Assembly: GCA_002238415.1 (NCBI GenBank)
Contig: MPMI01000005.1
Span: 1 to 64,000, forward strand
Direction of reading: 5' to 3'
Length of the DNA stretch: 64,000 bases
Origin: Desulfurellaceae bacterium bin18
GTDB lineage: Bacteria; Desulfobacterota; Binatia; Bin18
The notes below the pieces were generated by a model. That model worked only from the letters and a program-made list of their open reading frames with translations. It was not told where the DNA came from and made no database searches. Made by a program: the position numbers and the translations under genes. Positions 7,529 to 16,778 of this stretch are shown piece by piece; positions within the stretch are counted from its first letter, which is position 1; each line of letters starts with the position of its first letter.

Positions 7529-7765
7529 ATGCCGCAGGCTAAAATCACCACTAAGGGCCAAATCACGATCCCTCTCGCTGTACGCCAACGGATGGGGGTT
7601 GGACCGGGCGATACCCTAGAGTTTCAGGATACGGACGCCGGGGTGCTCGTCACAAAAGGGAAAACCGCTTCTCCCTTTACGAAATATCGTGGCTATCTCA
7701 AAAAAAAACGGGGAAAAAATCCAGATGTCGTGCTCGCTGCTCTTCGTGGTGAGGAGGCACCATAA
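7529..7765 (+). CDS. AbrB/SpoVT-MazE-type antitoxin
   Basis: A 78-residue antitoxin. The swapped-hairpin DNA-binding motif is clear: KITTKGQITIPLAVRQRMGV followed by GPGDTLEFQDTDAGVLVTKG. The C-terminal part, basic around KYRGYLKKKRGKNPD and ending AALRGEEAP, is probably the toxin-neutralising tail. An upstream extension exists but lacks homology, so ATG 7529 is taken. The PIN toxin starts 9 bases after the stop, so the two form an operon, most likely autorepressed through the dyad at 7482-7512. Confidence 0.85.
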   Translation: MPQAKITTKGQITIPLAVRQRMGVGPGDTLEFQDTDAGVLVTKGKTASPFTKYRGYLKKKRGKNPDVVLAALRGEEAP

Positions 7766-7774
7766 GGCTGAAGT

Positions 7775-8254
7775 ATGGTCACGGCACTTGATACCAACAT
7801 CCTTTTGGACCTCCTTATTCCCCAAGCACCACATCAGCAGGCGACCGTAGCGGTATTGGATGCATCCTACCAACAGGGCGCGCTTGTGATCAGTGAAGGA
7901 GTCTATGCAGAACTCGGCTCACAATTTGAAAGTGCCCGCGATCTTGATGCTTTTCTTCACGAGACGCGTATTCGGCTCGAACGCTCAACTATGGCTACGT
8001 TCCAGTTCGCTGGGGAAATATGGCAGCGCTATACGCGGCGACGCGGAAAAACGCTCACCTGCCCTTCTTGTGGCTGGAAAGGCGTCCGTGTCTGTCCGCG
8101 ATGTGATGCCGCACTACCTGTTCGGCAGCATGTGCTCATGGACTTTCTGATTGGCAGCCACGCCTTGCAGCAAGCCGATTGTCTGCTGACTCGCGACCGT
8201 GGCTATTACCGAACGTATTTCCCCACTCTACGGCTCAAGGTCCCGCAGCTATAA
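7775..8254 (+). CDS. PIN-domain toxin (VapC-like) with an inserted zinc ribbon
   Basis: A 159-residue PIN-fold nuclease. The acidic catalytic set is visible: Asp6 (ALDTN), Glu46 (VYAEL), Asp123 (LMDFLIG) and Asp141 (LLTRDRGYY), so it should cleave RNA. Between the second and third acidic motifs lies CPSCGWKGVRVCPRC (Cys96, Cys99, Cys107, Cys110), a four-cysteine zinc-ribbon-like knuckle not found in ordinary VapC proteins. The ending RTYFPTLRL is typical of PIN toxins paired with AbrB antitoxins. It follows the antitoxin by 9 bases and its last bases overlap the convergent hydrolase gene. Confidence 0.8.
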   Translation: MVTALDTNILLDLLIPQAPHQQATVAVLDASYQQGALVISEGVYAELGSQFESARDLDAFLHETRIRLERSTMATFQFAGEIWQRYTRRRGKTLTCPSCGWKGVRVCPRCDAALPVRQHVLMDFLIGSHALQQADCLLTRDRGYYRTYFPTLRLKVPQL

Positions 8255-9064
8255 CGACCCCAAGAAATTCTGGAAGGCGCTCAGGCACTCCTCGGGTCTA
8301 TCCACATAGATTTCGTGTCCGGGGCCTTCGACAATGGTAATCCGTGCGTTGGGAATCCCCGTACGCATGGAGAGCTGGTCGGTCAGGGGCGTGATCGGGC
8401 TGTTGGCAGGGGCCAACACCAGCGTCGGGACTGTGACCTGGGGCAGCAGCGTCGCCGTGTCCGCACCGTCCAGCGTCTTGGTAATACCCTGTAAGACATG
8501 GGCTGGTGTTTTCGCCCACTCCTTGAGCACCCATTCAATATGCTCGGGGCTGTGTCCGCTGATGATCTTGCGCTCAATCATCAAACGACCCCATCCAACA
8601 GAACCTTCCGAGGCCAGGAGATCGTGCAGGTTGCCTTGCTCACCGGACAAGGCGCGTGTGCCTGCGGGGCGAATCGTCGTCGGTGAATTGCAAATCGTCA
8701 GGCTCTTGAGTCGCTCCGGCCAACGCGTGGCAAACAGTACACCGAGGATGCCGCCAATGGACTCGCCCACATAGTGTACCTGCTGGAGACCGAGCGCGTC
8801 CATGAAGTCGCGCATGTCCGTGACCAACTCGTCCAGAGACCAGCGATGGTCCGGACCAGGGTCAGCAGACTGGCCGTGGCCACGCATATCGCGGCGGAGC
8901 ACCCGATAGTGGCGAGCCAGGGAAGGGACCCAGTGGTACCAGAACCTGGTACTCCGACCGACCCCGTGTTGGAGCCACACCGTCTCCTTCTCCGTAATCC
9001 AGGGATCGGTGAAGTCATCGACCTCATAATACATCTCACACTGATTGGCAGAGACGGTCGGCAT
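8249..9064 (-). CDS. Alpha/beta hydrolase (enol-lactonase-like)
   Basis: A 271-residue alpha/beta hydrolase. It shows the oxyanion region WLQHGVGRSTRFWYHW, the RDMRGHGQS loop, the nucleophile elbow GESIGG and the base His in VEGPGHEIYVDRPEE. The order resembles PcaD-type 3-oxoadipate enol-lactonases and related esterases, though the N-terminus MPTVSANQCEMYYEVDDF is family-specific. GAGGTGAGGACAAC precedes ATG 9064. It is the last gene of a leftward group with the cyclophilin and hydratase genes and overlaps the PIN toxin end by 6 bases. Substrate unknown. Confidence 0.83.
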   Translation of the reverse strand: MPTVSANQCEMYYEVDDFTDPWITEKETVWLQHGVGRSTRFWYHWVPSLARHYRVLRRDMRGHGQSADPGPDHRWSLDELVTDMRDFMDALGLQQVHYVGESIGGILGVLFATRWPERLKSLTICNSPTTIRPAGTRALSGEQGNLHDLLASEGSVGWGRLMIERKIISGHSPEHIEWVLKEWAKTPAHVLQGITKTLDGADTATLLPQVTVPTLVLAPANSPITPLTDQLSMRTGIPNARITIVEGPGHEIYVDRPEECLSAFQNFLGSL

Positions 9065-9121
9065 GTTGTCCTCACCTCCTTTTCGCCATCTACGGACGTT
9101 GTCTGGCCTCGCTTGGGCGCT

Positions 9122-9649
9122 CTAGTCGAGTTGGCCACAATCGGCAATGACAATCCGCTGTCTGGGTTGTCCGCTCTGACTGCCCTGGGCCTCCATGGCG
9201 CGGACCACGTCCATCCCTTCAACCACACTGCCAAACACCACATGCTTGCCATCCAGCCACGGTGTCTGAGCGGTGGTGATAAAGAATTGGGAGCCATTCG
9301 TCCCGGGACCGGCGTTGGCCATGCTCAGCAAACCGGGATCGGTATGTTTGAGTTGAAAATTCTCGTCGGCAAATTTGGAGCCGTAGATGGACTCTCCCCC
9401 GGTGCCGTTGCCGTTGGTAAAGTCTCCGCCCTGGCACATGAAGTCGGGAATGACGCGGTGAAACGTCGAACCCTTGTAGTGCAGGGGTTTGCCGGACTGG
9501 CCGCTCCCTTTCTCGCCGGTACATAGCGCCCGAAAATTTTCTGCGGTTTCAGGAACTACGTCAGTCCGGAGTTCAAAAACGATCCGTCCGGCTGCATCAT
9601 CTCCGATTGTGATATCAAAAAATACCCGCGGGTTGGTGTGTTCGCTCAT
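9122..9649 (-). CDS. Cyclophilin-type peptidyl-prolyl isomerase, eukaryote-like
   Basis: A 175-residue cyclophilin. The active-site motifs are intact: [33 protein letters not shown] and [10 protein letters not shown], giving the catalytic Arg, the Phe/Met/Gln pocket, the cyclosporin-type Trp and His. It has the RALCTGEKG insertion typical of eukaryotic cyclophilin A and absent from short bacterial PpiA/PpiB proteins. No signal peptide is seen, so it should be a cytoplasmic protein-folding helper. It starts at ATG 9649 and precedes the hydrolase gene by 57 bases. Confidence 0.92.
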   Translation of the reverse strand: MSEHTNPRVFFDITIGDDAAGRIVFELRTDVVPETAENFRALCTGEKGSGQSGKPLHYKGSTFHRVIPDFMCQGGDFTNGNGTGGESIYGSKFADENFQLKHTDPGLLSMANAGPGTNGSQFFITTAQTPWLDGKHVVFGSVVEGMDVVRAMEAQGSQSGQPRQRIVIADCGQLD

Positions 9650-9754
9650 CTTCTTCTCTCTTCCTCAGATATATGGATTCTCGCCCTGGCGAGTGCCGTC
9701 TGCGCAGCCTATAGAATTTACGCCGGTGAGACTAGGCGTCCGCAGGCGGCGTGC

Positions 9755-10516
9755 TTAGCGAAACTGAACCGACACGGTTCCGACGCCGGAAAAATTTGCG
9801 CTATAGCTCCCCGGCTGCGTGACAGCATGATGACAGAATGAGCCGGTAATAACGGGTTGGCCCGGCTCCAGGCCCAGACCGAATGGATACAGGCGGTGGC
9901 ACAGGCGTGACAGCGAGAGATAGGGATCATCCATTGTTGTACCTGGCGTCTTGGTCTCGACCACCTGGCCGTCATGCGAAAATGTGACCGTAGTATCGAC
10001 CAGCCCGTCTCGGACCGGGGCTTCCGGTCCAACGACGATCCCCCACTGGGCTAAGCCGTCGGCCACCAAGGGGAGGGAGCCCTGGCCTGGTTGGACGCGA
10101 ACTTCGTTGATCTCAAATGCCGGAGCAACGGCTCGAACCGCGGCTTTGGCCTGTTCGCGGTCGACTCCTGGGCCACGCAAGGCTGAGCCGACTATCAGGC
10201 AGAGTTCGGGCTCAATATGACAGTGCATAATCGAAGAGATCGGAAGGGCCGCACCGGACGAAAAGACCCGACTCTGGAGGACATAGCCAAACGGCCGTAC
10301 GTCTTTTCCCATACGGTCGCGGGCCTTCCCCGACGTCAGCCCGACCTTCCAGCCACCAAGGTGTTCTCCTGCTGTCTCAAATCGCCGGAGAACACCGAGT
10401 TGTACGGCGAGCGCTTCGTCCAGAGCCGAAGGGATGGGATCAATGTGGGCGGGTCGGGTTCCGTTTCGGCGGGCGTGGTAGAGGTTATCGATGAGTGCCT
10501 CTTGTGTTGCGGTCAT
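9755..10516 (-). CDS. 2-keto-4-pentenoate hydratase/FAH-superfamily protein
   Basis: A 253-residue protein resembling MhpD/XylE-pathway 2-keto-4-pentenoate hydratases and decarboxylases. The metal-binding region HIEPELCLIVGSALRG supplies the acidic ligands, and GGWKVGLTSGKARDRMG gives the conserved Lys segment. The C-terminal half contains LEPGQPVITGSFC. These enzymes add water to, or decarboxylate, dienol products after extradiol ring cleavage, which suits the dioxygenase at 5.0 kb. ATG 10516 is chosen because CACAGGAGGCAGT precedes it; an in-frame upstream extension lacks homology. It is divergent from the amidase gene, sharing a 156-base promoter region. Confidence 0.85.
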   Translation of the reverse strand: MTATQEALIDNLYHARRNGTRPAHIDPIPSALDEALAVQLGVLRRFETAGEHLGGWKVGLTSGKARDRMGKDVRPFGYVLQSRVFSSGAALPISSIMHCHIEPELCLIVGSALRGPGVDREQAKAAVRAVAPAFEINEVRVQPGQGSLPLVADGLAQWGIVVGPEAPVRDGLVDTTVTFSHDGQVVETKTPGTTMDDPYLSLSRLCHRLYPFGLGLEPGQPVITGSFCHHAVTQPGSYSANFSGVGTVSVQFR

Positions 10517-10672
10517 ACTGCCTCCTGTGTGAGCCATGAGAGGTTGGGCTTTACTCGTCCAACCTGCACTAGGTATCAGCTCTGCAAGCTTGTGTCCCTG
10601 CCGGGTGCGTGGCAAGATGCTGCTGCCTGGCACAAGTCAAACTCTAACGGCAGCCTGAAGAAGGAGGGAGCC

Positions 10673-12121
10673 ATGTCTGATCTGTCTCAGCTTGCCTATG
10701 CGACGACCGCAGAAGTCGCCGCCATGATCCAAAGGAAAGAGGTTTCAAGCCGCGAAGCCGTCGACTTTTTTCTTGACCGGGTCGAAGCGCTCGATAAAGC
10801 CATCAATAGCGTGGTGACGATTGATGCGGAACGGGCGCGAGCGGAGGCCGATGCCGCAGATACGGAGTTGGCCGGAGGAACCTCCCGAGGGCCGCTGCAC
10901 GGCGTGCCGATGACGATCAAGGATTCGTATCAAACCAAAGGCATGCGGACGACGTCGGGTGCGCCGGAACTCACGGACTTCATTCCAGAGGAGGACGCCT
11001 GGCCAGTGGCCCGACTGCGCGAAGCCGGGGCTATTATCTACGGTAAGACCAATCTGCCGATCTACGCCGGTGACTTGCAGAGCTATAACGAGATTTTCGG
11101 TACGACCAATAATCCGCACGATACCACGCGCACGCCGGGCGGCTCGTCCGGTGGCTCAGGTGCCGCGTTGGCTTGTGGCTTCACGCCGTTGGAATTGGGT
11201 AGTGATATTGGTGGTTCGATTCGTCTGCCGTCCCATATGTCCGGCGTGACCGGCCACAAGCCGAGCTATGGCATTGTTCCCGCCCACGGGCAGATTCCGG
11301 GTCCGCCGGGAACCCTGACAATGGCCGACTTGGCGGTCGCCGGGCCCATGGCCCGGAGTGTCGAAGACCTGGAATTAGGGCTCGATATCATGGCCGGCCC
11401 CAATCGCTGGGAGCAACCGGCGTGGCGCTTGGAACTGCCGGCTCCGCGCAAACACGCGCTCAAGGACTACCGCATTGCAACTTGGCTGGACGATCCTCGT
11501 TGTCCGGTCGAGCCGGAAGTGCGCACCCTTTTGGAAAACGCTGCCAGCGCATTAGCACGGGCCGGGGCGACGGTGAGTGCCGATACGCGGCCCGAATTCA
11601 GTTTGGAAAAAATCGCTGCGACCTTTATGGCCCTGTTGCAGTCCGCGCTGTCCGGTGGAGTCTCACGAGACAAAATCGAAGAGTACGCGCAGTCGAGCGG
11701 CAACACCTCGACGGACCAGACCCGGCGGCTGTTTGCCATGCGGCATCGCGAATGGCTGAGCTATAACGAACGCAGGATGCAGATGCGCAAACGCTGGGAA
11801 GAATTCTTCCAGGACTGGGACGTGATGCTGCTGCCGGTCATGCCGTGTCCTGCCATCAAGCACGACCACTCTGAGCCCCAAGCCGGACGGACGGCCCTTG
11901 TTGGGGGGCAGCAACGACCGTATTGGGACCTGGTGACGTGGATGGCGCCGGCCGGGGCCTGTCTGCTGCCGGCCACAGTGATTCCAGTGGGACAGCTCGA
12001 TGATGGATTGCCGATTGGTGTCCAGATCGTTGGCCCTTATCTTGAAGACCGGACAACCCTGCACGTGGCGAAACATCTGTTTGAAATGATGGGCGGGTGT
12101 CCGCGCCCGGCCGGTTTCTAA
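10673..12121 (+). CDS. Amidase-signature family enzyme
   Basis: A 482-residue amidase-signature hydrolase. The Ser-cisSer-Lys triad is evident: Lys in VPMTIKDSY, the serines in TPGGSSGGSGAALACG and LGSDIGGSIRLPSH. The C-terminal segment LPIGVQIVGPYLEDRTTL is also characteristic. It should hydrolyse an amide or peptide-like bond; the substrate cannot be read from sequence. ATG 10673 follows AAGAAGGAGGGAGCC. The frame remains open for 450 bases upstream, but that stretch lies over the divergent hydratase gene and its promoter. It is first in a rightward group with an SDR and an aldo/keto reductase. Confidence 0.9.
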   Translation: MSDLSQLAYATTAEVAAMIQRKEVSSREAVDFFLDRVEALDKAINSVVTIDAERARAEADAADTELAGGTSRGPLHGVPMTIKDSYQTKGMRTTSGAPELTDFIPEEDAWPVARLREAGAIIYGKTNLPIYAGDLQSYNEIFGTTNNPHDTTRTPGGSSGGSGAALACGFTPLELGSDIGGSIRLPSHMSGVTGHKPSYGIVPAHGQIPGPPGTLTMADLAVAGPMARSVEDLELGLDIMAGPNRWEQPAWRLELPAPRKHALKDYRIATWLDDPRCPVEPEVRTLLENAASALARAGATVSADTRPEFSLEKIAATFMALLQSALSGGVSRDKIEEYAQSSGNTSTDQTRRLFAMRHREWLSYNERRMQMRKRWEEFFQDWDVMLLPVMPCPAIKHDHSEPQAGRTALVGGQQRPYWDLVTWMAPAGACLLPATVIPVGQLDDGLPIGVQIVGPYLEDRTTLHVAKHLFEMMGGCPRPAGF

Positions 12122-12144
12122 AGCAGACGGAGAAAGGAAGACGT

Positions 12145-12966
12145 ATGTCACAACTGGATGGAAAAGTAGCCCTGGTGACGGGTGGAGCACGAGGGATTGG
12201 GCGGGGCATCGCCCTGGCGCTGGCAAACGCCGGAGCCGATGTGGCGGTGTCGGACATTGAAACCATGACGAGTACGGCCCAGCAGTATGGCGCGACCGCG
12301 GTCGGGGGGTTTACACAGGCGCAGAAAACTGCGGAAGAGATCATTGCGCTCGGGCGGCGGTCATTGGCGATTCAAGCCGACGTGACTCAAAAGAGCGATA
12401 CCCTGCGTATGGTCGAGGAGACTACCGGCGCGTTGGGCGGTCTCGACATCATGGTCTGTAACGCGGGCGTGGTGAATATGGCGAAAGTCGAAGAGATGTC
12501 CGAAGATGCCTGGGACCTGACCTTTGCGGTCAACACCAAAGGGGTCTTTCTCTCCTGTCAGTCCGCGATTCCCGCCCTCAAAAACCGGGGTGGGGGTCTG
12601 ATTGTTAATATTGCCTCGATCGCGGGCAAGAGCGGCTTCGGCGGTCTGGCGCACTACTGCGCCTCAAAGTTTGCGGTAGTGGGCTTTACTAATTCTCTGG
12701 CCAAAGAGCTGGCCCAGGCCAATATCCGTGTCAACGCCATTTGTCCGGGCATTTTGCGCACCCAGATGTGGGAATACCTGGCCGAATCGCTCAAACAGCC
12801 GGACGAATCCAAGGAAGACTCCTGGCAACGCTGGGTCAAGAACGTGATTCCCCAGGGCCGGCCCCAAACGCCGGATGATATCGGGCAACTGGCCGTATAC
12901 CTCGCCCTTGCCGAGAACGTGACCGGACAGGCCATCAACGTCGATGGGGGCATCGAACTACACTAG
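12145..12966 (+). CDS. Short-chain dehydrogenase/reductase
   Basis: A 273-residue classical SDR. It has the cofactor motif TGGARGIG (residues 13-20), NAG in MVCNAGVV, the catalytic Ser in NIASIAGKSG and the YxxxK motif in YCASKFAVVG. The acidic residue after the second strand (SDIE) favours NAD(H) over NADP(H). An extra stretch after that Asp (about residues 37-60) lengthens the usual 250-residue form. GGAGAAAGGAAG precedes ATG 12145. It follows the amidase by 23 bases and precedes the aldo/keto reductase by 15, so the three are probably co-transcribed. Confidence 0.9.
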   Translation: MSQLDGKVALVTGGARGIGRGIALALANAGADVAVSDIETMTSTAQQYGATAVGGFTQAQKTAEEIIALGRRSLAIQADVTQKSDTLRMVEETTGALGGLDIMVCNAGVVNMAKVEEMSEDAWDLTFAVNTKGVFLSCQSAIPALKNRGGGLIVNIASIAGKSGFGGLAHYCASKFAVVGFTNSLAKELAQANIRVNAICPGILRTQMWEYLAESLKQPDESKEDSWQRWVKNVIPQGRPQTPDDIGQLAVYLALAENVTGQAINVDGGIELH

Positions 12967-12981
12967 AGAGGGGACTCGCTC

Positions 12982-13980
12982 ATGGAATATCGTCCTTTTG
13001 GACAAACCGGTATCGAAGTGTCCGCCATTGGCGTCGGCTGTTGGGAGATTGGTGGCGGCTATGGGTCAATTGAAGAGCAAGAATTTAGTGCCGCGGTACA
13101 CACCGCCTTGGACCTGGGCATTACGTGTTTTGATACCGCCGAAGCCTATGGGTTTGGGGCCTCGGAGCGTTCGTTGGCCAAGGCGCTCGGCGAGCGTCGG
13201 AAAGACGCGGTTGTCATGACCAAGTTTGGCATTGGCTACAAAGAAGCGCCGAATTATCGAGACAGCAGCCGCGAGCGGGTCATGGTCTCGATCGAGAAAA
13301 GCCTGAAGAATCTGAACACCGACTACGTGGACGTCTATATGGTCCACTGGCCGGACCTGAACACGCCTTTTGAAGAGACCATGCGGGCCCTGGACGACAT
13401 TGTGCAGCAGGGCAAGGCGCGGGCCATCGGCATCTCGAACTTCCGGCGTGCGCAGATTGAAACCAGCATGGCAACCCGCCGGGTGGATGTCGCCCAATAC
13501 TGCTGGAATATGTTCGATCGCCGTATGGACCAGGAGATCCTGCCCTACTGTCGCGAGCATAATATGGGTGTCATGGCCTATGGCTCGCTCGCCTACGGGT
13601 TGCTAACCGGTACTTTTCGTGCGGATATGAGCTTTGACGAAGGAGATTGGCGGGCGCGTCAGGGCCGTATGGGTGGCATCAATCTGTTCCAGACCATGTT
13701 CGGCCCGGACCACTTTCCCAACAACATTAAGGCGGTGGAAGAGCTGAAGGGTCTGGCCGCCGGTTATGACAAGAGCCTGCCGCAGTTTGCGCTGCGCTGG
13801 ACGCTCTCGCATCCGGCGGTCAGCACAGCCTTGGTTGGCTGTCGCAAAGCGGCCGAGGTAGAGGATAATGTCGGCGCCCTGGGATGGGATATCAGGCAAG
13901 CCGACTTTGCCGAAATCGACACGATCTTTGAACGCAATGGTGTGGTCACCTGCCCGGATGTCTGGTTGGAGCGGGAGTAG
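12982..13980 (+). CDS. Aldo/keto reductase
   Basis: A 332-residue aldo/keto reductase. The catalytic tetrad is visible as Asp51 and Tyr56 (FDTAEAYGFGASE), Lys81 (MTKFGIG) and His122 (MVHWPDLN). The C-terminal LPQFALRWTLSHPAVSTALVG segment forms part of the NADP(H) site. It should reduce or oxidise a carbonyl/alcohol pair in the cytoplasm. ATG 12982 follows GAGAGGGGA. It closes the amidase-SDR-AKR group. No specific substrate is apparent. Confidence 0.9.
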   Translation: MEYRPFGQTGIEVSAIGVGCWEIGGGYGSIEEQEFSAAVHTALDLGITCFDTAEAYGFGASERSLAKALGERRKDAVVMTKFGIGYKEAPNYRDSSRERVMVSIEKSLKNLNTDYVDVYMVHWPDLNTPFEETMRALDDIVQQGKARAIGISNFRRAQIETSMATRRVDVAQYCWNMFDRRMDQEILPYCREHNMGVMAYGSLAYGLLTGTFRADMSFDEGDWRARQGRMGGINLFQTMFGPDHFPNNIKAVEELKGLAAGYDKSLPQFALRWTLSHPAVSTALVGCRKAAEVEDNVGALGWDIRQADFAEIDTIFERNGVVTCPDVWLERE

Positions 13981-14038
13981 GCAGCGCTTTGTGTAACATG
14001 GCGGTGAGGAAAGCTGCCCGAGACTGTCGTCCCGCAGG

Positions 14039-14962
14039 CTATCCTCGCCACCATGAAGACCGTGGGCTGAGTCCGGCTGTCCGTTGCCGCACGCCCAGAA
14101 TGACGGCTAACTCCTGCCACACCTGTGATTCTACCTGCTTGAAGAAATCACTCTCCTCGAAATCCTTTTCCAGCACGGTGGTTGTGGCGTGCGCAAAGAG
14201 CTTTTGCACCCAGGCATCAAACGGAATGGGGGGGAGAAACGAAAAGGATTTGAGCTTATCCGCCACATCCATCATGCTGGAGCTGACCTTGTTGGCCAGA
14301 AAATAACTGTGGCATTTTCGCTGGAGTCGTTTGTTGAGGGCCGAGATTTCCATGAGGGCATTGAGCGAAGTCCGCCAGCTGATATCGTCCTCTTCCAACA
14401 CAATAAGGTTCATGTCGCTCAGGGTTGTAGCCGCCAAACTCAAACTTCCGAGCCCGGCCTGCGTGTCAAAAATGATATAATCGACGTGTAACGACGATGT
14501 TGCAAACTCGTAGAGCTTGCCAAGCTTCTCGACCGTTTCGGTGAGTTCCAAGTGGTGCAACGGCGTCCAGTCGGGTCGCTCGCTTTCGGTAGAAGAGGGG
14601 AGGATAAAGAGCCCGTCCAGCCGTTGATAGGTCGAGGTATTCGTACCAGCCGTTACCTGCGCCATGAGCTCTGGGCTCTCCTCGGCATTGCCGTTTTTTT
14701 GGGCGAGTCCTTTTTGGAGTTCGTGCAGGAGTGCTGGCTGATCACCATCTTCCGAATAAAAATAATCAGTTAAGGAAAACGGAAGCCGGTCGAGCTCATA
14801 TTTGTTTTGAAAGGCCAGGAGGGTGAGGCCGCGGACTGACAAATCCAAATCGACGAGAAGCACATTACACTTCTCCTGACGCTGGATAATCCTTCCTAAG
14901 CTGGTTGCCAATAGGGTCTTCCCAACACCACCTTTTCCGCTACACAGGGTGATTGTTCGCAC
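14039..14962 (-). CDS. ParA/MinD-like P-loop ATPase, orphan
   Basis: A 307-residue deviant-Walker ATPase. KGGVGKT (residues 10-16) is the Walker A motif with the signature lysine, LLVDLDLSVRG is Walker A', and DYIIFDTQAGLGS is Walker B. The middle and C-terminal parts (for example EEDDISWRTSLNALMEIS) differ from chromosome-partition ParA and flagellar FlhG. No ParB, parS-like array or MinE is adjacent. The start is a GTG. It stands alone between metabolic genes of the opposite strand. Such orphans often position protein complexes; its cargo is unknown. Confidence 0.8.
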   Translation of the reverse strand: MRTITLCSGKGGVGKTLLATSLGRIIQRQEKCNVLLVDLDLSVRGLTLLAFQNKYELDRLPFSLTDYFYSEDGDQPALLHELQKGLAQKNGNAEESPELMAQVTAGTNTSTYQRLDGLFILPSSTESERPDWTPLHHLELTETVEKLGKLYEFATSSLHVDYIIFDTQAGLGSLSLAATTLSDMNLIVLEEDDISWRTSLNALMEISALNKRLQRKCHSYFLANKVSSSMMDVADKLKSFSFLPPIPFDAWVQKLFAHATTTVLEKDFEESDFFKQVESQVWQELAVILGVRQRTAGLSPRSSWWRG

Positions 14963-15155
14963 GCTGGTATCCTCCGGCTAGCGCGATCTTCGTGTCATGT
15001 CGCCTACCATATCGGATGTTCAGGCATTGTCGAGGCTATACGACCGCCTTTCCAGCGTGTTGTACTCTTTTCCTCAGGCAGGTATCAAGTGCCGGGAAGA
15101 GGAATGAAATCTGAGGGAAGACGAAAGCCCAGGGAAAAAGGGAGAGGAGAAAAGA

Positions 15156-15941
15156 ATGGGACGCTTGCAGGAAAAAGTCGCAGTGATCACCGGTGCCAGC
15201 TCCGGCATTGGTCGGGCCATTGCCATTGGCTTCGCCAACGAGGGGGCTCGAATCGTCTGCTCGGACATCCGGTCTGATGCCCGGCCCGAGGGCTACGATG
15301 CTGACACTCAGCGAGCGACTGCTGAGGTGATTAAGGCCCAGGGGGGTCAGGCCTGTTTTGTGCAAGCGGATGTGACCAAAGGCCCGGAGGTCGAAGCCGT
15401 TATTCGACAGGCGGTTGAGCGCTTTGGCCGGCTTGACATCATGGTCAATAATGCCGGTGTGTTCACGCGTTTAGCTCCTATCCATGAAAAGACTGAAGAA
15501 GAGTACGACTTTACCATGGGGGTGAATGCCAAGGGCGTATGGAATGGCTGCCAGCAAGCCATTCGCCAGTTCCTGAAGCAGGGCGACGGAGGAAAGATTG
15601 TGAATATCGTCTCGATTGCCGGGGTGATAGGCTTACCCGAGGAGCCGGCCTACTGCGCCTCCAAGGCGGCCGCGGCGAATCTCACCCGTCAACTCGCGGT
15701 GGACTACGGTCCGCGTGGGATAAATGTTAACGCTATCTGCCCCAACTTCTTGACGACCGCCATGACCCGCCCGTTTCACGAAAATCAAGACATTAAGTCT
15801 ACAGTCGAAGCACTTACTCCACTCGGTCGCTGGGGGAAGATTCCCGATATGGTCGGTCCGGTGATTTTCCTGGCCTCGTCAGAGGCGGATTATGTAACGG
15901 GCAGTCTGTTAATGGTGGATGGCGGCTTTACCGCAAAGTAG
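15156..15941 (+). CDS. Short-chain dehydrogenase/reductase
   Basis: A 261-residue classical SDR with TGASSGIG (cofactor loop), NNAG, a catalytic Ser in NIVSIAGV and YCASK. The CSDIRSD segment with Asp after the second strand favours NAD(H). It has a small insertion after that (about residues 43-52, [10 protein letters not shown]). AGGGAGAGGAGAAAAGA precedes ATG 15156. It is 28 bases upstream of a second SDR; the pair may act in sequence on one alcohol/ketone series, but this is inference. Confidence 0.9.
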   Translation: MGRLQEKVAVITGASSGIGRAIAIGFANEGARIVCSDIRSDARPEGYDADTQRATAEVIKAQGGQACFVQADVTKGPEVEAVIRQAVERFGRLDIMVNNAGVFTRLAPIHEKTEEEYDFTMGVNAKGVWNGCQQAIRQFLKQGDGGKIVNIVSIAGVIGLPEEPAYCASKAAAANLTRQLAVDYGPRGINVNAICPNFLTTAMTRPFHENQDIKSTVEALTPLGRWGKIPDMVGPVIFLASSEADYVTGSLLMVDGGFTAK

Positions 15942-15969
15942 AGGATGATTTTTTTCAGAAGGAGCATAT

Positions 15970-16716
15970 ATGGCAGGACGACTTGAGGGTGAGGTGGCAA
16001 TTATTACCGGTGCCGCACGTGGCCAAGGTGAGGCCGAGGCGCGGATGTTTGCCCGTGAAGGGGCACAAGTCGTGCTGACGGATATTCTGGACGAGCGAGG
16101 CGAGACAGTGGCCCAGGAGATTGGCGCGGCCGCTCGTTATTTTCACCTCGATGTGTCGCAAGAAGACCAATGGCAGAAAGTGGTTCAGGACACCGTCGCA
16201 ACTTTCGGGAGGCTAACGGTCTTGGTTAATAATGCCGGTATCGGGCTGAGAGAAGACTATGGTGTGGAGCAAACGCCGCTGGACGTGTGGAATAAAGTGC
16301 TGGCGGTGAATTTGACTGGAGCTTTCTTGGGCATGAAATACTCTGTGCCCGAGATGCGGAAGGCTGGCCACGGTTCCATCATCAATATTTCGTCAATTGC
16401 GGGGATTGTCGGTGGTGGCGGGTTGCCCGCCTATCATGCCAGTAAAGGGGGCTTGCGCTTGCTGACCAAGACCGCGGCGATCCAGTATGCCAAGGAGAAG
16501 ATTCGGGTGAACTCGGTTCATCCGGGCGGAGTAGACACCGCGATTCTTGACCCGTTCGGCGAGAAGTGGAAACAACGTGCCGCCAAGTGGCACCCGGTTG
16601 GCCGCATGGCCGAGTCAGACGAGATTGCGTACGGCGTGGTCTATCTGGCGTCTAAAGAGGCGACATTTGTGACCGGCACAGAACTGATCATCGATGGCGG
16701 TGTGACTGCCCAATAG
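15970..16716 (+). CDS. Short-chain dehydrogenase/reductase (hydroxysteroid dehydrogenase-like)
   Basis: A 248-residue SDR with [13 protein letters not shown] as cofactor loop, VNNAGIG, Ser in [11 protein letters not shown] and YHASKGG. The TGAARGQG variant and LTDILDE segment resemble 3-alpha(20-beta)-hydroxysteroid dehydrogenase and related actinobacterial-type SDRs using NAD(H). AGAAGGAGC lies upstream of ATG 15970. It is co-directional with the preceding SDR and the NylC-like gene that follows after 62 bases. Confidence 0.9.
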   Translation: MAGRLEGEVAIITGAARGQGEAEARMFAREGAQVVLTDILDERGETVAQEIGAAARYFHLDVSQEDQWQKVVQDTVATFGRLTVLVNNAGIGLREDYGVEQTPLDVWNKVLAVNLTGAFLGMKYSVPEMRKAGHGSIINISSIAGIVGGGGLPAYHASKGGLRLLTKTAAIQYAKEKIRVNSVHPGGVDTAILDPFGEKWKQRAAKWHPVGRMAESDEIAYGVVYLASKEATFVTGTELIIDGGVTAQ

Positions 16717-16778
16717 TCTTTCTCCGTATGCATCCGGCCCGAGATCGCTCGGCCGTTACGGGGCGCAAGGGAAGAATA

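Noticed and set aside
8774..9526. Plus-strand frame of about 250 codons
   Set aside because: Antisense to the alpha/beta hydrolase and cyclophilin genes, with no recognisable domain.
10217..10672. In-frame extension of the amidase by about 150 residues
   Set aside because: It covers the divergent hydratase gene and promoter, and a strong ribosome-binding site marks ATG 10673.
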